Both the position numbers and the translations under genes were made by a program. 64,000 bases of DNA, taken from the NCBI GenBank assembly GCA_018136815.1, contig CM030935.1, positions 4,303,511-4,367,510 on the forward strand, read 5' to 3'. Shown here piece after piece: positions 24,449 through 34,610 of the stretch (position 1 is its first letter; every line of letters begins with the position of its first letter). A model generated the notes under the pieces. The model saw only the letters and a program-made list of their open reading frames with translations, searched no databases and was not told the DNA's origin. The stretch is from Isochrysis galbana. Lineage: Eukaryota; Haptophyta; Isochrysidales; Isochrysidaceae.

Positions 24449-25037
24449 AGTGCAGGCACAAGAGGCGCGCAGGCACGAGGAAGAGCGCGTGCGGCGAGCG
24501 CAAGAGCAACGTGAGCACGAAGCAGAGCAGCGCCGTTTGGCAGAAGAACGCCGACGCCTCGAAGCAGCGCAGGCACAAGAGGCGCGCCGGAAGGAGGAAG
24601 AGCACTTGCGGCGAGCACAGAACCAACTTGAAGCAGAGCAAGAGGAATGCCCGCGGCTAGAAGCAATGCGTGCAGAAGAGGCGTGCAGACATGAGAAGGA
24701 GCGCTTGCAACGAGCACGTGAAGCATTGGAAGAAGAACGCCGCCGTCTGGAAGAAGTGCAGGCACACGAGGCGCGCAGGCAGAAGGAAGAGCGCTTGCGG
24801 CAAGCGCAAGAGCAACGCTAGCGCGAAGCAGAGCAGCGCCGTTTGGCAGAAGAACGCCAAAGCCTCGAAGCAGCGCAGGCACAAGAAGCGCGCTGGCTGA
24901 CAGAGCAGCCCAGCTCTAGCCGAGATGCTATAGCTTCCACGATTGTAGGCGTGTGCAAGACTACAGGCAAGCCATGCAAATTCTGCACCAAGGGCGTGCG
25001 CTGCCGATGGGCAGGAAGACCCGGACACCTGCCGTGA
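24449..25037 (+). pseudogene. Coiled-coil repeat gene, interrupted by TAG, 5' end in gap
   Basis: Out of the gap comes an Arg/Glu/Gln/Ala-rich frame with a repeating unit of about 39 residues (QAQEARRHEEERVRRAQEQ, QAQEARRKEEEHLRRAQNQ, QAHEARRQKEERLRQAQEQ and others), certain to form a long charged coiled coil. At 24819-24821 TAG replaces what is GAG in the matching place of the first unit (CAA CGT GAG CAC against CAA CGC TAG CGC). The same frame then continues 72 codons, with another unit and a different, cysteine-bearing end (GKPCKFCTKGVRC), to a TGA at 25035-25037. The conserved frame beyond the stop suggests a recent nonsense mutation, a sequence error, or a truncated paralogue. Function is unknown. 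No partner gene is implied beyond divergent placement next to the SET gene. Confidence 0.55.
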
Positions 25038-26809
25038 TTATTGCACTTCGGCCGTTGCCATTTGAGAAGCATCCGCGGAGGCAAGCATTCTCAAGTGTTA
25101 GGCCGAGGGACGAAAGCCGAGGGTGTGCGAGTTCACCGTGACCAATCCCACGCTCTTTTGAGGACGAGGAGCTCCGCAAGCACAAAGCCGCCGTGCAATT
25201 CCGTGCAGTCGGTTTTGCGTGTGTTTGCGCATCACTATGTGTGTAGAGTGGCGGGACTGCCCTCAATGGGATCGTTGCCGTACTAAAGCAGACATCCTCT
25301 AGAGACGGCCGATGCGGCAACTGTAATACTGTGATTGCTGAGTTGTGACATTGGATCCTCTTTGATGTGTTCCGCCATGTGCGCAGCGCCGCCGTGCGAT
25401 GTGGCAACCCGTGCTATCCTTGTCCTTGTAGCCCCGGAGCCAAAGTGTATTACAAAAAAATACATCGGGTGAAGAGTTTCATGGCAGCAACCCCACTTAT
25501 CACTCTCATACACTTATAATCGCCATTTTTAGGATGGGATGGCCTGTAGCCTGTAGCTGATCGATGATCCAAAAAAGGAAAGATTTCTTTCTGAACGAAG
25601 CGCGGGAGCGCGGGTACTGAACACGAGGGGGTATGGCGGTCGCGCTCACCCGGCTCACTGACCCTGAGCCGACATAATCAGGATCTCACCTAGTTTTATT
25701 TGTGCCTCGGGATTCGGTGCGGTCATGTGTGTCGTGGCTTGGCGTGTTAGTGCACGTCTAGTGAGAGTAGAGCGGACCCGACCGTGCGCGCTGCCGGCGC
25801 TTTTTCGGCCATCCATTGGGACAGAATGGCTCACCGGGCACCATACCCATATCCATATTCAAAGGTGCCGCCCTAGCCCTAGCAGACACGCCAATCGCCG
25901 CCACCGCCCGCGCGCATCGCGCTGTAGTTGGCCATGTGTGGCGCCGTCAACAACGCTAACGTCACCCCGCCGAGTGGGCCCGAGTGCCCAACTTTCGGAC
26001 GCGACTGGGCGCGCTGCCGGCGCTTTCTCGGTCATCCACTTAGATAAAATGGCTCACCAGGCACCAGGCACCAGAAACAAAGGTACTACCCTAGCAGCCA
26101 CGCCAATCACCGCAACCCCCCGCGCGCATCGCATCGACGCACCAGGGGCCCTGGTGCGTGCGCGCGAGCGCATGTGCGCACTCCGCCTCGAGCTCCGGTG
26201 CACTGTCCATCATTGGACGGAGGACGGACATGGGCGCGAGAGGAGAGATGCGAAGAAGAGAAGAGGGGGGCGCGGGGAGGGGAAGAAGAAGGGGGGGCGG
26301 CGCGGGGTACCGGGGGGGCGAGAGGAGTGCGTGGGGAAGAAGAAAATGGGTACAGCGGCGGCGGGGGGGGGGGGGGGGTATTGCCCTTAATTTTTTTTAT
26401 ATCCATTTCATATTTCATGGGGGCATTTGGCATTTGGCAAAAAATAACCGAACCTGAGGTTGCAGCCTCTTTACCATCTCCCCTTGGAGCTTGGAGATCA
26501 GTGTAGGTTCGCTTCTTGGGTGAGGGAATCTTTCCCCTTGATGCAAGTTGCATGCAGCAAGCCCTTGGCCCTTGGCCCCTTTGCCCTTTGGTGTTTCTTC
26601 CCCTTGGTTGTTATTCAGGGTTGCTCGTTAGAAGCGTCTAGAAGGGTCACGCTCAACGGCAAGATTTCTTCGGTCGCAAGGATATCTCGTTGCGATCTGT
26701 ATCCGAAGTGATCACCGCGGTCGCGCGACATGACGCGCTCCCCTTCGGACTCTCCGCCACGTGGGGAAGATACAAGGGAGACACGCTCCGGCCGTCGCTG
26801 CGGAGTCTC

Positions 26810-26843
<34 letters not shown>

Positions 26844-28065
26844 CGTCTCTCGCGACATGTTTGGGTTATCGGTGATTTGGGGTCTCGGTTGCTTGATGTT
26901 TTGCTTGGTTTGGGTGAATGATTCTGGTGTGCTCATGAGTCAGTGCAGCCTGTTGTTTGTTCTCAGGATCGTTGTCCGTCGTTGTTCGCTGCGTCGTCGC
27001 ACTCTAGCAGTCTAGGCTCCCTCCCTGAGGGAAGAGTTCTTTGTTTGTAGGTCTGACAATCTCTTACACCCCAACACTCTAGGGCCGCTAGGTAGGAGCT
27101 CCTCGCCGCCCTATCGCCCCTCGTTCGCCGTTCGTCCCCAATCCACACACCCAAATAAATGCAAATGGCGCTTCCCGACCCAATACAGAATTTCATCCAC
27201 CCGACTCCCGGCGGGGAGGAGGGCCGAAGCGCCGCACTAGCCGCCGGTGCCGCTCGCGACGGAGTGGCTCAGAGCCCTCCGGCCTCCGGCTACGCTCGAC
27301 TCGACATGGTCGCGCCAGTTGCGAGCGAGCCTGCAACACCCCACCACACGCCCACAGGAGCGCGGTGGAGATCGACCACCTCGAGCGAGGCGAACGCCAT
27401 CCCTCCGCTCCGTAGACAAGAAGCGGCAGATGAATTCTTCGCCCCCCCTCACGAAAAAAGTACTCGCTTCCAGGAAGGATGGAAGGGGTTTTCTTCTTCT
27501 TCCCCTCCCCACCCCTAGCAAGAGGCAAGAGGGGAGAGGGAGGCGGCGCGCGCTCCACATGACCCTTCCGTTTTCACACGATTGTTGCTGGTTGAGTGTT
27601 GTCAGGATTCATTGGTAGACGACTGGAACGGCGAGAGCGAAAGCGATGCTCAACGAACAAAGTGGGACGACTGCAGAAAAGAGGCGAGCTCCGCCGGTGA
27701 TTGATGGTGCTGATGGGGGCGCCGAGGCTTCAACTCCTCCGCCTGCCAAATTGCAAATTGATCGCCGTGCGCACCCATGCACGCGCGCATATGAATTTCA
27801 ACAATTCACAAGAGACAGAAACTGCTATCTGCAAGCTAGAAGCAGCTAAATATACTGCGGCAACGGGTGCCCGTGCACACAACTTCTCGACTACAAATGC
27901 AGCGGTATGGTCGTCAGCTCCAAAACTTCTCGCCCGTTCTAGGACTGCTGCTCAAGTGCGCTGACGCTGGCCTAGAACGTGGCTGACATTGCTTTTCGTT
28001 ATACACACATAGACATTGAAGTCTTGCAAGTCAGGCCTGCAAACGCAGCTAGTTGCTGTGTAGCA
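25038..28065. other. Repeat-rich intergenic region
   Basis: Besides the duplicated block at 25716-26140 there is a CT repeat at 26805-26845 and an unrecognised 119-codon frame at 27159-27518 with no motif, which I do not call as a gene. The left part (25038-25500) is the 3' flank of the coiled-coil gene. Confidence 0.35.
25716..26140 (+). repeat. Tandem duplicated repeat R4
   Basis: Positions 25716-25780 match 19572-19640 (TGCGGTCATGTGTGTCGTGG). The following ~130 bp (about 25795-25923) recur at about 25998-26135, sharing GCGCTGCCGGCGCTTT, AATGGCTCACC and CACGCCAATC. This is a diverged direct duplication with a period near 205 bp. Confidence 0.6.
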
Positions 28066-28620
28066 TCAAACCAGTTGTTTGAAAAGTGATTTTGAGGCGC
28101 ACACGTCGACACAGTGAACGTAGTCTCCGAAATAACCCGCACACTCACCGCTTCCCTGCCACGTTGATGGGTGATGAAACTGATTAGCCAGGCACTTATC
28201 GTTCATCGACTTGCGATGGCGGAGCGAGGCGGCTAGCGGGTCGACGTAGGTGGAGGCAACTGCATGCTCCGGCAGGCACAGATTCTCACCTTGGCCTCGA
28301 TGCGCTCCTTGCACTTCTCGTAGGCCTCCATCGCCTTGGCGCACGAGGCTTCGCATTTGGCGTCGATGGCCTGCTTTGGATCGGGTGCGTCTTCCACCTC
28401 CTTGGGCTCAAAGATGCCTCCGTACCTTGGAGCGTGGGTTGGTAAATGAGTGAGAAAGAAAAGAAAAACAGGGAAGGAGGGGGGGCAGGGGGGCGGGGGA
28501 GGGACTGGAGGGCAGGCAGGTGAGGGTACACCCTGGAGGAGAGAAGGGCGGGCTAGTGCGAGAGAGGGTAGGGAGGGAGGGAGGGAGCCGCGGGAGGGCT
28601 ATCGCGACTCGCCTCGCCAT
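28066..28620 (-). CDS. UQCRH: Cytochrome bc1 (complex III) hinge protein, QCR6/UQCRH
   Basis: QCR6 is the small acidic hinge subunit in the intermembrane space that helps cytochrome c1 meet cytochrome c. Exon 28425-28290 encodes DPKQAIDAKCEASCAKAMEAY and EKCKERIEAK. A 134-bp GT-AG intron (28289-28156) follows, then exon 28155-28066 with GECAGYFGDYVHCVDVCASK and SLFKQL. The paired-cysteine helices (C-x3-C...C and C...C-x3-C) and the final LFxxL match plant and fungal QCR6. The exon at 28425 is preceded by a strong polypyrimidine tract and AG. The only short N-terminus found that keeps frame is an 8-nt exon ATGGCGAG at 28620-28613 with a GC donor (28612), giving M-A-R-Y-G-G and a 77-residue protein. 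That first exon is tentative; the other two are firm. A 42-nt poly-C (G in sense) lies ~250 bp upstream. Confidence 0.85.
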
Positions 28621-28869
28621 CGCGCTGCTACTGCCGGGGGTGGGGGAGGGGTTGGAGGCGGGGGGGGGGGGGGGGGGCAAAGAGAGAAAGGTGGAGGAGT
28701 GAGAGTAGGAAGACGAGGCGAGGAAGGAGAAGAGAAGAAGAAGAGGCTAGATAGGAGAGAAGATGCAGTCGTCACAGAGAGGGGGGGGAGGCCGCTGGGC
28801 TGCTCTCTGTCCCCCTTCCCTCCCCCGAGAGTTTTGTTCTGTAGATAGTAGTTAGTGCCATGGCTCGCT

Positions 28870-28873
28870 CCCC

Positions 28874-28911
<38 letters not shown>
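28870..28911. repeat. 42-bp poly-C tract
   Basis: A homopolymer of about 42 C on the plus strand. Other long C/G runs lie at 52199-52218 (C), 49258-49277 (G), 14500-14525 (mostly G) and 28660-28677 (G). Confidence 0.9.
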
Positions 28912-29045
28912 CGCGGCAGCAACGACCGGCGCACGCGCGCTCTCAAGAAGGGAATTGTCGCATCGGCGATCGAGCTTTTTGTTTTAGAAGTCATCCACGT
29001 TTCTATGCCCATTCCTTGTAGGTTAGTCACCGTCGGACTAAGTTG

Positions 29046-29130
29046 TCTCATAGGTACCTACGGAGGTATTATGCCATAGGTATAGGTAGGGTCAATACCT
29101 ATGTACCTCCGTAGTACATAGGTAGTCACC
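29046..29130. repeat. ACCTACGGAGGT / ACCTCCGTAGT inverted repeats
   Basis: TAGGTACCTACGGAGGTA (29051-29068) is followed by an imperfect inverted copy, TACCTCCGTAGTACATA (29104-29120). Related words (CATAGGTA, GTACCTACG, CCTCCGTAGTACCTATG) recur at 29740-29930 and 5755-5800. Confidence 0.6.
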
Positions 29131-30758
29131 TTATTGTAGGTATGCCAGACCAATCACCATAGGTACTATGATGTTGAATGCTGAATTTTGCGCCGCGGCG
29201 CGCGCGCGCGCGCACCGTCACCCGGGCCCCGACTGTATACCTACCGCGCATGCTCTTAGCTCTTATAACAATTATAGTGATGTTAGCAGGTAAGAGAGCA
29301 GCCTCTCTCTCTCTATTCTCTGTTTCTCTCTCCTCAGGATTTCAAACACTCAGAGACATTATAGAGACATAGACCCAACCTATCAGTAGCTGACTACAGA
29401 CTACAGACAGTAAGACACACTCACGTGTCACGTGCCATCATCGATATCTTCAAGCTCTTCGGGGATCATCTCAATGTCCCAGGGCAACGTCTTGCTTTCC
29501 CAACACTCCAACTGGCTCTTCAGAAGAAGGTCAGTGTACGCCCGCATCAGGCGGGCTCGACCGTCTTAGTCTTTTGGCCGAGCCTATTCCTCTTCTTTGA
29601 GTGGATCCACCCTTCTACGGACCAAGCGTGCTCGCACCCAGATGCGGAGCAAGTGAGTGCAAGCAAGCGCATCGTCGCGGCATACCTGAGGCTGGGCCAC
29701 GAGGACATACGGTCATACATGCACCAACTACGCAACCTACGGCACTACGGAGTACCTACGCTCATATTGGAGTACCTACGCTCACATTACGCAGGCTTCT
29801 ACGGCCATCGAGGCGGCCCGAGCCTCCGTAGTACCTATGGCATTTCCGTAATATTATGCATAGTACTATGCATAGGTCAAGGCTAAAAACCCCGTAGGTA
29901 TTAGGTACCTACGGGACATCTTAGCCGTCGGAGAATCGAGAATCTTGCTACATGCTGTTTCCTACATTCGCCTGCTTTGCCCCTCGCCTCCTTTGTTGCC
30001 TACCTTGTACCTTGTACCTTGTCGCCTGTTTTGCCCCTCGTCTGAGTTACGAGTTACCTCCTACCGTGCCCCTACCCCTACCCCTAGCCCCTAGCGGTTT
30101 TTTTTTGGTTATGTCGCGCGTTCAGGTACAGGTATCAGTATCAGGTATCAGGTATCACCGGTCCACAAGGAACCACCCCCTTGTGCGACCCTGATCTCCC
30201 CTCAGGTGTTGGCCGTTGGATTATATCGTGGCGCTGTTTTATTTCGATCTTCATCCAACCTACTTTTATAAGTGGGGGTCAATGGGGGCCTCGCGCCCCC
30301 CGCGCGGGCACCCCCCAGGGTTGACCCATACAATCAACAATCAACCCCAGCCGGCAGATAAAGATAAAGGAACGAGGTGGGGAGCGGGAAGGGGAGTGGG
30401 GGTGGGGCAAGGGCGATGTCAAGCGGGGACCCCGGTAGATGGGAGTGCAAGTAGTAGCGTAGCGGTCACCTTCAAGAATTTTTTTTTTCGTCGGCGCTCG
30501 GCGCGCTCTGTGCTCTGTGCTCTGTCGCAACCAACTATAAATAAGTTAGTTGAGCAGTAGAGCCTATAATATGTAGTATGGAGAATTGCAGTAGCGTGTG
30601 CTGCGCACCCACTTGTCGCCCCTAAACTTCCAGCTTTTTGGAATCTACTTGCCACCCATTAGGGAGGTATCTCTTTGTGCTATAGTGCTACCCATGTGCC
30701 ATGTGACCTCGAGTTCTAGCTATTGAGCGCACCGTATCGCCAAACATGCAGGCTACCG

Positions 30759-32076
30759 CTACACCGTCATAGGCTTGGTTGATTGCGCATATCTGGCTAC
30801 GCTTTCGAACGTGCGAACGCATCGCCGTAATCGATCGGCGTCGGTAAGTTTGCCTGAGCACAACTGGCATCCGGCAAAGTGTACGGCAAACGGCACCGGC
30901 CAATGACCATGGACGGGCCGAAGCAAGCGAGCCTCGCTCGGCCATCCTGGGATGCGTCGAGCGGGCCATTTTGTTGAGGAAGTGACGGATTTGGCTTGCC
31001 TTGGAAAAGCACCTTCGATGTCCTCCCAATAGCTTTGAATATAGAAGCGCCGCTCCAGTTGGATGTGGGGTCGCCAGCGCTCAGGTTGCTCCCTTAGAAG
31101 CACGAGCAGAGCCGCTTGATCGTCGAAGCAGCCGTAGCACAGGTTGCGCACGGACTCTTGTGCTTCCAGGGCATTCTTGCGCTTGACATGGGGTGCCCCC
31201 TTGGAAAGCATGCGCTCAACGAGCGCTAGGCTCCATTTGTGGACGCGCAGAAGCATGAGGCCAGTGTTGGCGCGAAGGTAATCGGGGGAAGCGACGAGAA
31301 TATGTTTAGGATCACCTCCAAGTACTAGCCACACATGACGCTCCTCGTACTCAACTAGAGGTAGGCGGAACTCGGGGTCCGTCACGATGACGTCCCAATC
31401 CATCCACAAAATCCATCCGCCGGCCGAGCCGTTGGACGAGGCTGCGAGCTCGTCACGCAACAACTTTCGGAGCAGCGTAAGCTTGTTCCATGACCCAACG
31501 AAACTAGGTTCAACCAATTCTGAAGACCAAACCATCTGCCATCCCCAGAGGGCCGCAAATGCTTGCTTGTTGGCTCGCGCTTGATTGACCCAGTTGTCCC
31601 CTTGGGACGTGTTGCAAGGAGCAGCCTGTCGCGCCGAGAGCAGTATGACAGGCTGATGCCTTCTACTTTCGCAGCGACCACACGACCTCGTGCAATGTCC
31701 GCGCATAAAGGCCTCATTGCATTTGCCCCAAAGCGCCTACAAGTGCACGGCAAAACGGAAGGATTGTAAGTCGCGAAAGACGCAAATGAGATCAAGAGCA
31801 ATTACAGTCGAGTGGATAGCTGTGCAGACTAACCTGTTCCAGGCAAGTCGCGCCATGATCAGGCGCAACGTCTGTACAGCCAGATGCAATCCTTGTCCCC
31901 AGTGCAGGGCTTAGGCGGGTCGATGTCAGCGAGAATCTCGACTCCCTAGGTTGACGCTCCGTGCGTAGTCGCATGCAGCAAAAAAGCCAGGAGACTGCCG
32001 CCAGAACCCAGCAGACGCCAAGCCCACGGCACGTATAGCGCATTCCTGCAGTACTGTGACGCTGGCGTTGGGGCAA
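30759..32076 (-). CDS. GT34-family glycosyltransferase, type II membrane protein
   Basis: GT34 contains xyloglucan xylosyltransferases and galactomannan galactosyltransferases of the Golgi. Exon 1 (32076-31834) gives a short cytoplasmic end, one transmembrane anchor (GVCWVLAAVSWLFCCM) and a stem. A 121-bp intron (31833-31713, GTTAGT...AG) leads to exon 2 (31712-30759). Total 398 residues. Landmarks match the family: the DxD-like ILWMDWDVIVTDPEF, ANTGLMLLRVHKWSL, CFDDQAALL, FYIQSYWEDIEG and the C-terminal AVHFAGCQLCSGK. A second acceptor 51 nt further in would also keep frame. A likely lumenal Golgi enzyme adding a pentose or hexose to a cell-surface polysaccharide or glycoprotein; donor and acceptor cannot be told. 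Confidence 0.85.
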
Positions 32077-32727
32077 GAACGTTCGCCTCTGCTATTAGCA
32101 AAGGCACAGCTGCAGCCGGCTGCGATGGCGCGAGTGGCGCGTTCGCGCTGCTATCCTGCACCTACTGCCAGCTCGCACGCTGCGCGTGCACCCAGCGCCG
32201 CCAACAGCTGCAGAAGTCGGCGGCGTCGCCGCCGTCGCCGCCGTCGCCGCCGAGCGCGAGACTTCGGAGGCTCCGCTTGAGGATAGAGGATTCATAGAGT
32301 CCATATGATCAAAGTACTACTACTGCTGCTGTTACTTCTCCTCCTAGCTGGAAGATGGGAGATACGGGATACCGTATCTGGAGAACGGGCCAGATACAGC
32401 CGTATTCGCTGTATCTAGAGGCTGCCCAGCTCCCAGATACAGCAGATACGGAGGGCCAATGGAGGGCCCGTAGAGGGCCAGCTAACGTTATAGTCAGTTC
32501 TAAGGCTACAAGCATCACTTCTACAACTACACAAGTCCTCATTACAAGGTGCGGAAACGGAAACGGCGAAAAAACAAGCTGCTCTATGAACAAAAACACG
32601 TCAAAGAGCAAAGAGGTTATAAATAATAAAGCTGAAGCGGTTCGCGTTTTTTTGAGCGCGCGGTGGCCAAGCACCAAGTGAGCCTATTAATTAGTAGTTG
32701 TGGTTAAGGCTTAATGTAGGCTAGTAT
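32077..32727. other. Intergenic with GATAC palindromes
   Basis: Positions 32218-32262 are a (CGC/GTC)n microsatellite. Positions 32355-32455 hold repeated GATAC/GTATC words, including a 9-bp stem AGATACAGC...GCTGTATCT (32392-32416) with a 7-nt loop. No gene is seen. Confidence 0.5.
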
Positions 32728-34005
32728 ATTTAACTTCTTAATATTCTCACCGCACACGCGGCCGTGGACCCTCTACTTTCTACTCACGCAGCAAAACTTT
32801 CTACACCCCCTCTCTCCCGGCCCTTTCCCCCCCGCAATCAGGCGACTCTGACGAATTGGGATGGCCCATAGGGCCTGTAGGGCCTGAGGGCAATGAGGAA
32901 GGGGCAAAGCCGGCGGCAGGCGCGGCGAGGGAGGCCACTTCAGAGGTGCTGACGGGCTGAAGCCCGTCAGCAGAGGAAGGCGGGCAGGCGGGCTTGAGCG
33001 AGGGCGAGGACGGCGGCGAGAGCGACATGGAACGAGCGGCGAGAGGCGAGGGTGAGTGAGAGGAGGGTTGTGATGGCAGGGGCTGGCGAGGCGAGGCGAG
33101 GCTGTAGGGTTTGAGTGTTACGAGAGCGAGAGCGACGAGAGCGAGAGCGACGACGGATGACGACTGACGACACCCAGGAAAACACTCCGACTCTCGCCCC
33201 ACGACTTTCTCACATAACTCGACTGAAATCACACCCAAACACTCCGGCCAGACGACGACGGACGACGATCAGAAGGCGATTTGTCGGCGATCCCGTCTGG
33301 GGCAGTGCGGCCAACAGCTCGGTGGTTACAACCGAAGGGCCGGCTCCCGTGTCCGCGAGAGTCTTGTTGACGGCGAGGGCAGAATCGACGATATAACGAG
33401 TAGGGCCCGTAGCAGAGTGACGGCAAACGATGAAATCGCGAACGTACAGGCAGTGGCGGGGGTATAGGCTTGGCGGCGTGTCGGAGACAAGCCTCGCCGG
33501 TACCTCCCTGGTTACAGAAGCGACGACAGCAGGCTGGTTGAGAGCCTCGCTCCGCCCACCCCCTTCTCCGCGCTCTCTCTCCCCTCTCCTGCAGGCACGC
33601 GCGATGGCGCGCCTGCGACAGGCCTGCAGCTGCCTCTGGAGACCCCTGGAGCCTGGAGGCTCCTGGAGGCCAGCTCAGGGGGCAGAGGAGGCTGGGGCTG
33701 GGCCCTGGTCTCCCCTGCCTCTCCCTCGCTGGCGCTCCTGGGCCTCAGGGGCCCCCACTCTTCACCTGTCTGCCTGTCGACCAGGGGGGGAGGGGGGGTT
33801 GGAGCGATGGGCTGGCCACGACAGGCAAGGACGCGCGAGGCAGGCGAGCCTGCCACTGAGAGAGTGGGTCAGCAGGGCAGTGGGCTCCTGGCAAGCCATC
33901 AGGCATGCCAAGAGCATGGGTGGTTCCTCCCCCATGGCAGGGGAGGAGTGGAGAGAGGGGGGGGCTCGTGCCCCCCCATGGGCGAACTAAGTATAAACTT
34001 AGTTG
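32728..34005 (+). mobile_element. Element family R1, copy 3 (1278 bp, with TSD)
   Basis: Its 5' end (TTAACTTCTTAATATTCTCA, then CCGCACACGCGGCCGTGGAC) matches the start of the 61594 copy and its 3' core ends in AACTAAGTATAAACTTAGTT. It is flanked by AATGTAGGCTAGTAT (32713-32727) and AATGTAGGCTAATAT (34006-34020), a 15-bp target-site duplication with one mismatch. The middle (32851-33115) is the R2 module also present at 19170-19440, with the CTGACGGGCT hairpin. The open frames in it do not resemble transposase or reverse transcriptase. Confidence 0.8.
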
Positions 34006-34017
34006 AATGTAGGCTAA

Positions 34018-34345
34018 TATGTTACCCCCAAGAGCCCACGCCCCCCGATAGCTATCTATGTTACCCCCTAAGAGCCCCCAGGAGCCCACGCCCCCCGATA
34101 GCTATCTATGTTACCCCCCAGGAGCCAACGCCCGCCCCGATAGCTATCGGGGGCCCCCGATAGCCGATAGCAGCTATCGGGGGGAAATTTTCTCCCGATC
34201 GCGATCGCCAATAGCTCCCCCGATAGCTATCGGGGGACCGAGAATACCCCCCGATACGATAGCTATCGGCGATAGCTATCGATCGGGGAATTTTCCATGC
34301 CCCGGGGAGCTATCGCGTTTTCAGGCGAGCCCCCGTTTGCTATCG
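34018..34345. repeat. GATAGCTATC palindrome cluster
   Basis: Two diverged ~55-bp direct repeats (GTTACCCCC...CCCGATAGCTATC) lead into nested palindromes such as CCCCCGATAGCTATCGGGGG and CGATAGCTATCG. At least eight GATAGCTATC or half-site copies lie within 330 bp, starting just beyond the R1 copy. A related piece lies at 62790-62815. Confidence 0.8.
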
Positions 34346-34610
34346 GGGGCGAGCAGACGGCACAATCACGATCACATTGCAGTAGTAATACCATATCTAG
34401 ACCAAAGAAAGAAAGGCAACATTCGCTCAACGCCGCAGCATGCCATCCTTGTTGTCTATGCCTACGAGCCACAACAATAAATATCGCCGTCTCAGCCGGT
34501 TAGTCGAAGCATAGTACTTACATCAGTAGCTGCTTGATTGCAGTTTGCAGTTCCTTCCCAGGCATCCCACCATTTCCAAAATGGAACGAAAACGTGAGGG
34601 CTCCCTACTC

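Larger units (their letters stand above)
28621..30758. other. Intergenic with homopolymers and inverted repeats
   Basis: Contents are the poly-C run at 28870-28911, inverted-repeat-rich stretches at 29046-29130 and 29740-29930, and a GC dinucleotide run near 29195-29213. The 153-codon frame at 29425-29886 crosses repeats and looks non-coding. Confidence 0.4.

Noticed and set aside
33430..33990. Protein-like frame shared between R1 copies (also 61763-62701 and 17756-18235)
   Set aside because: Similarity is at the DNA level through the whole repeat, on both strands, with frameshifts between copies; no known transposon protein motifs.
34018..34345. CRISPR-like repeat array
   Set aside because: Repeats are irregular nested palindromes without uniform spacers, and the genome is eukaryotic.
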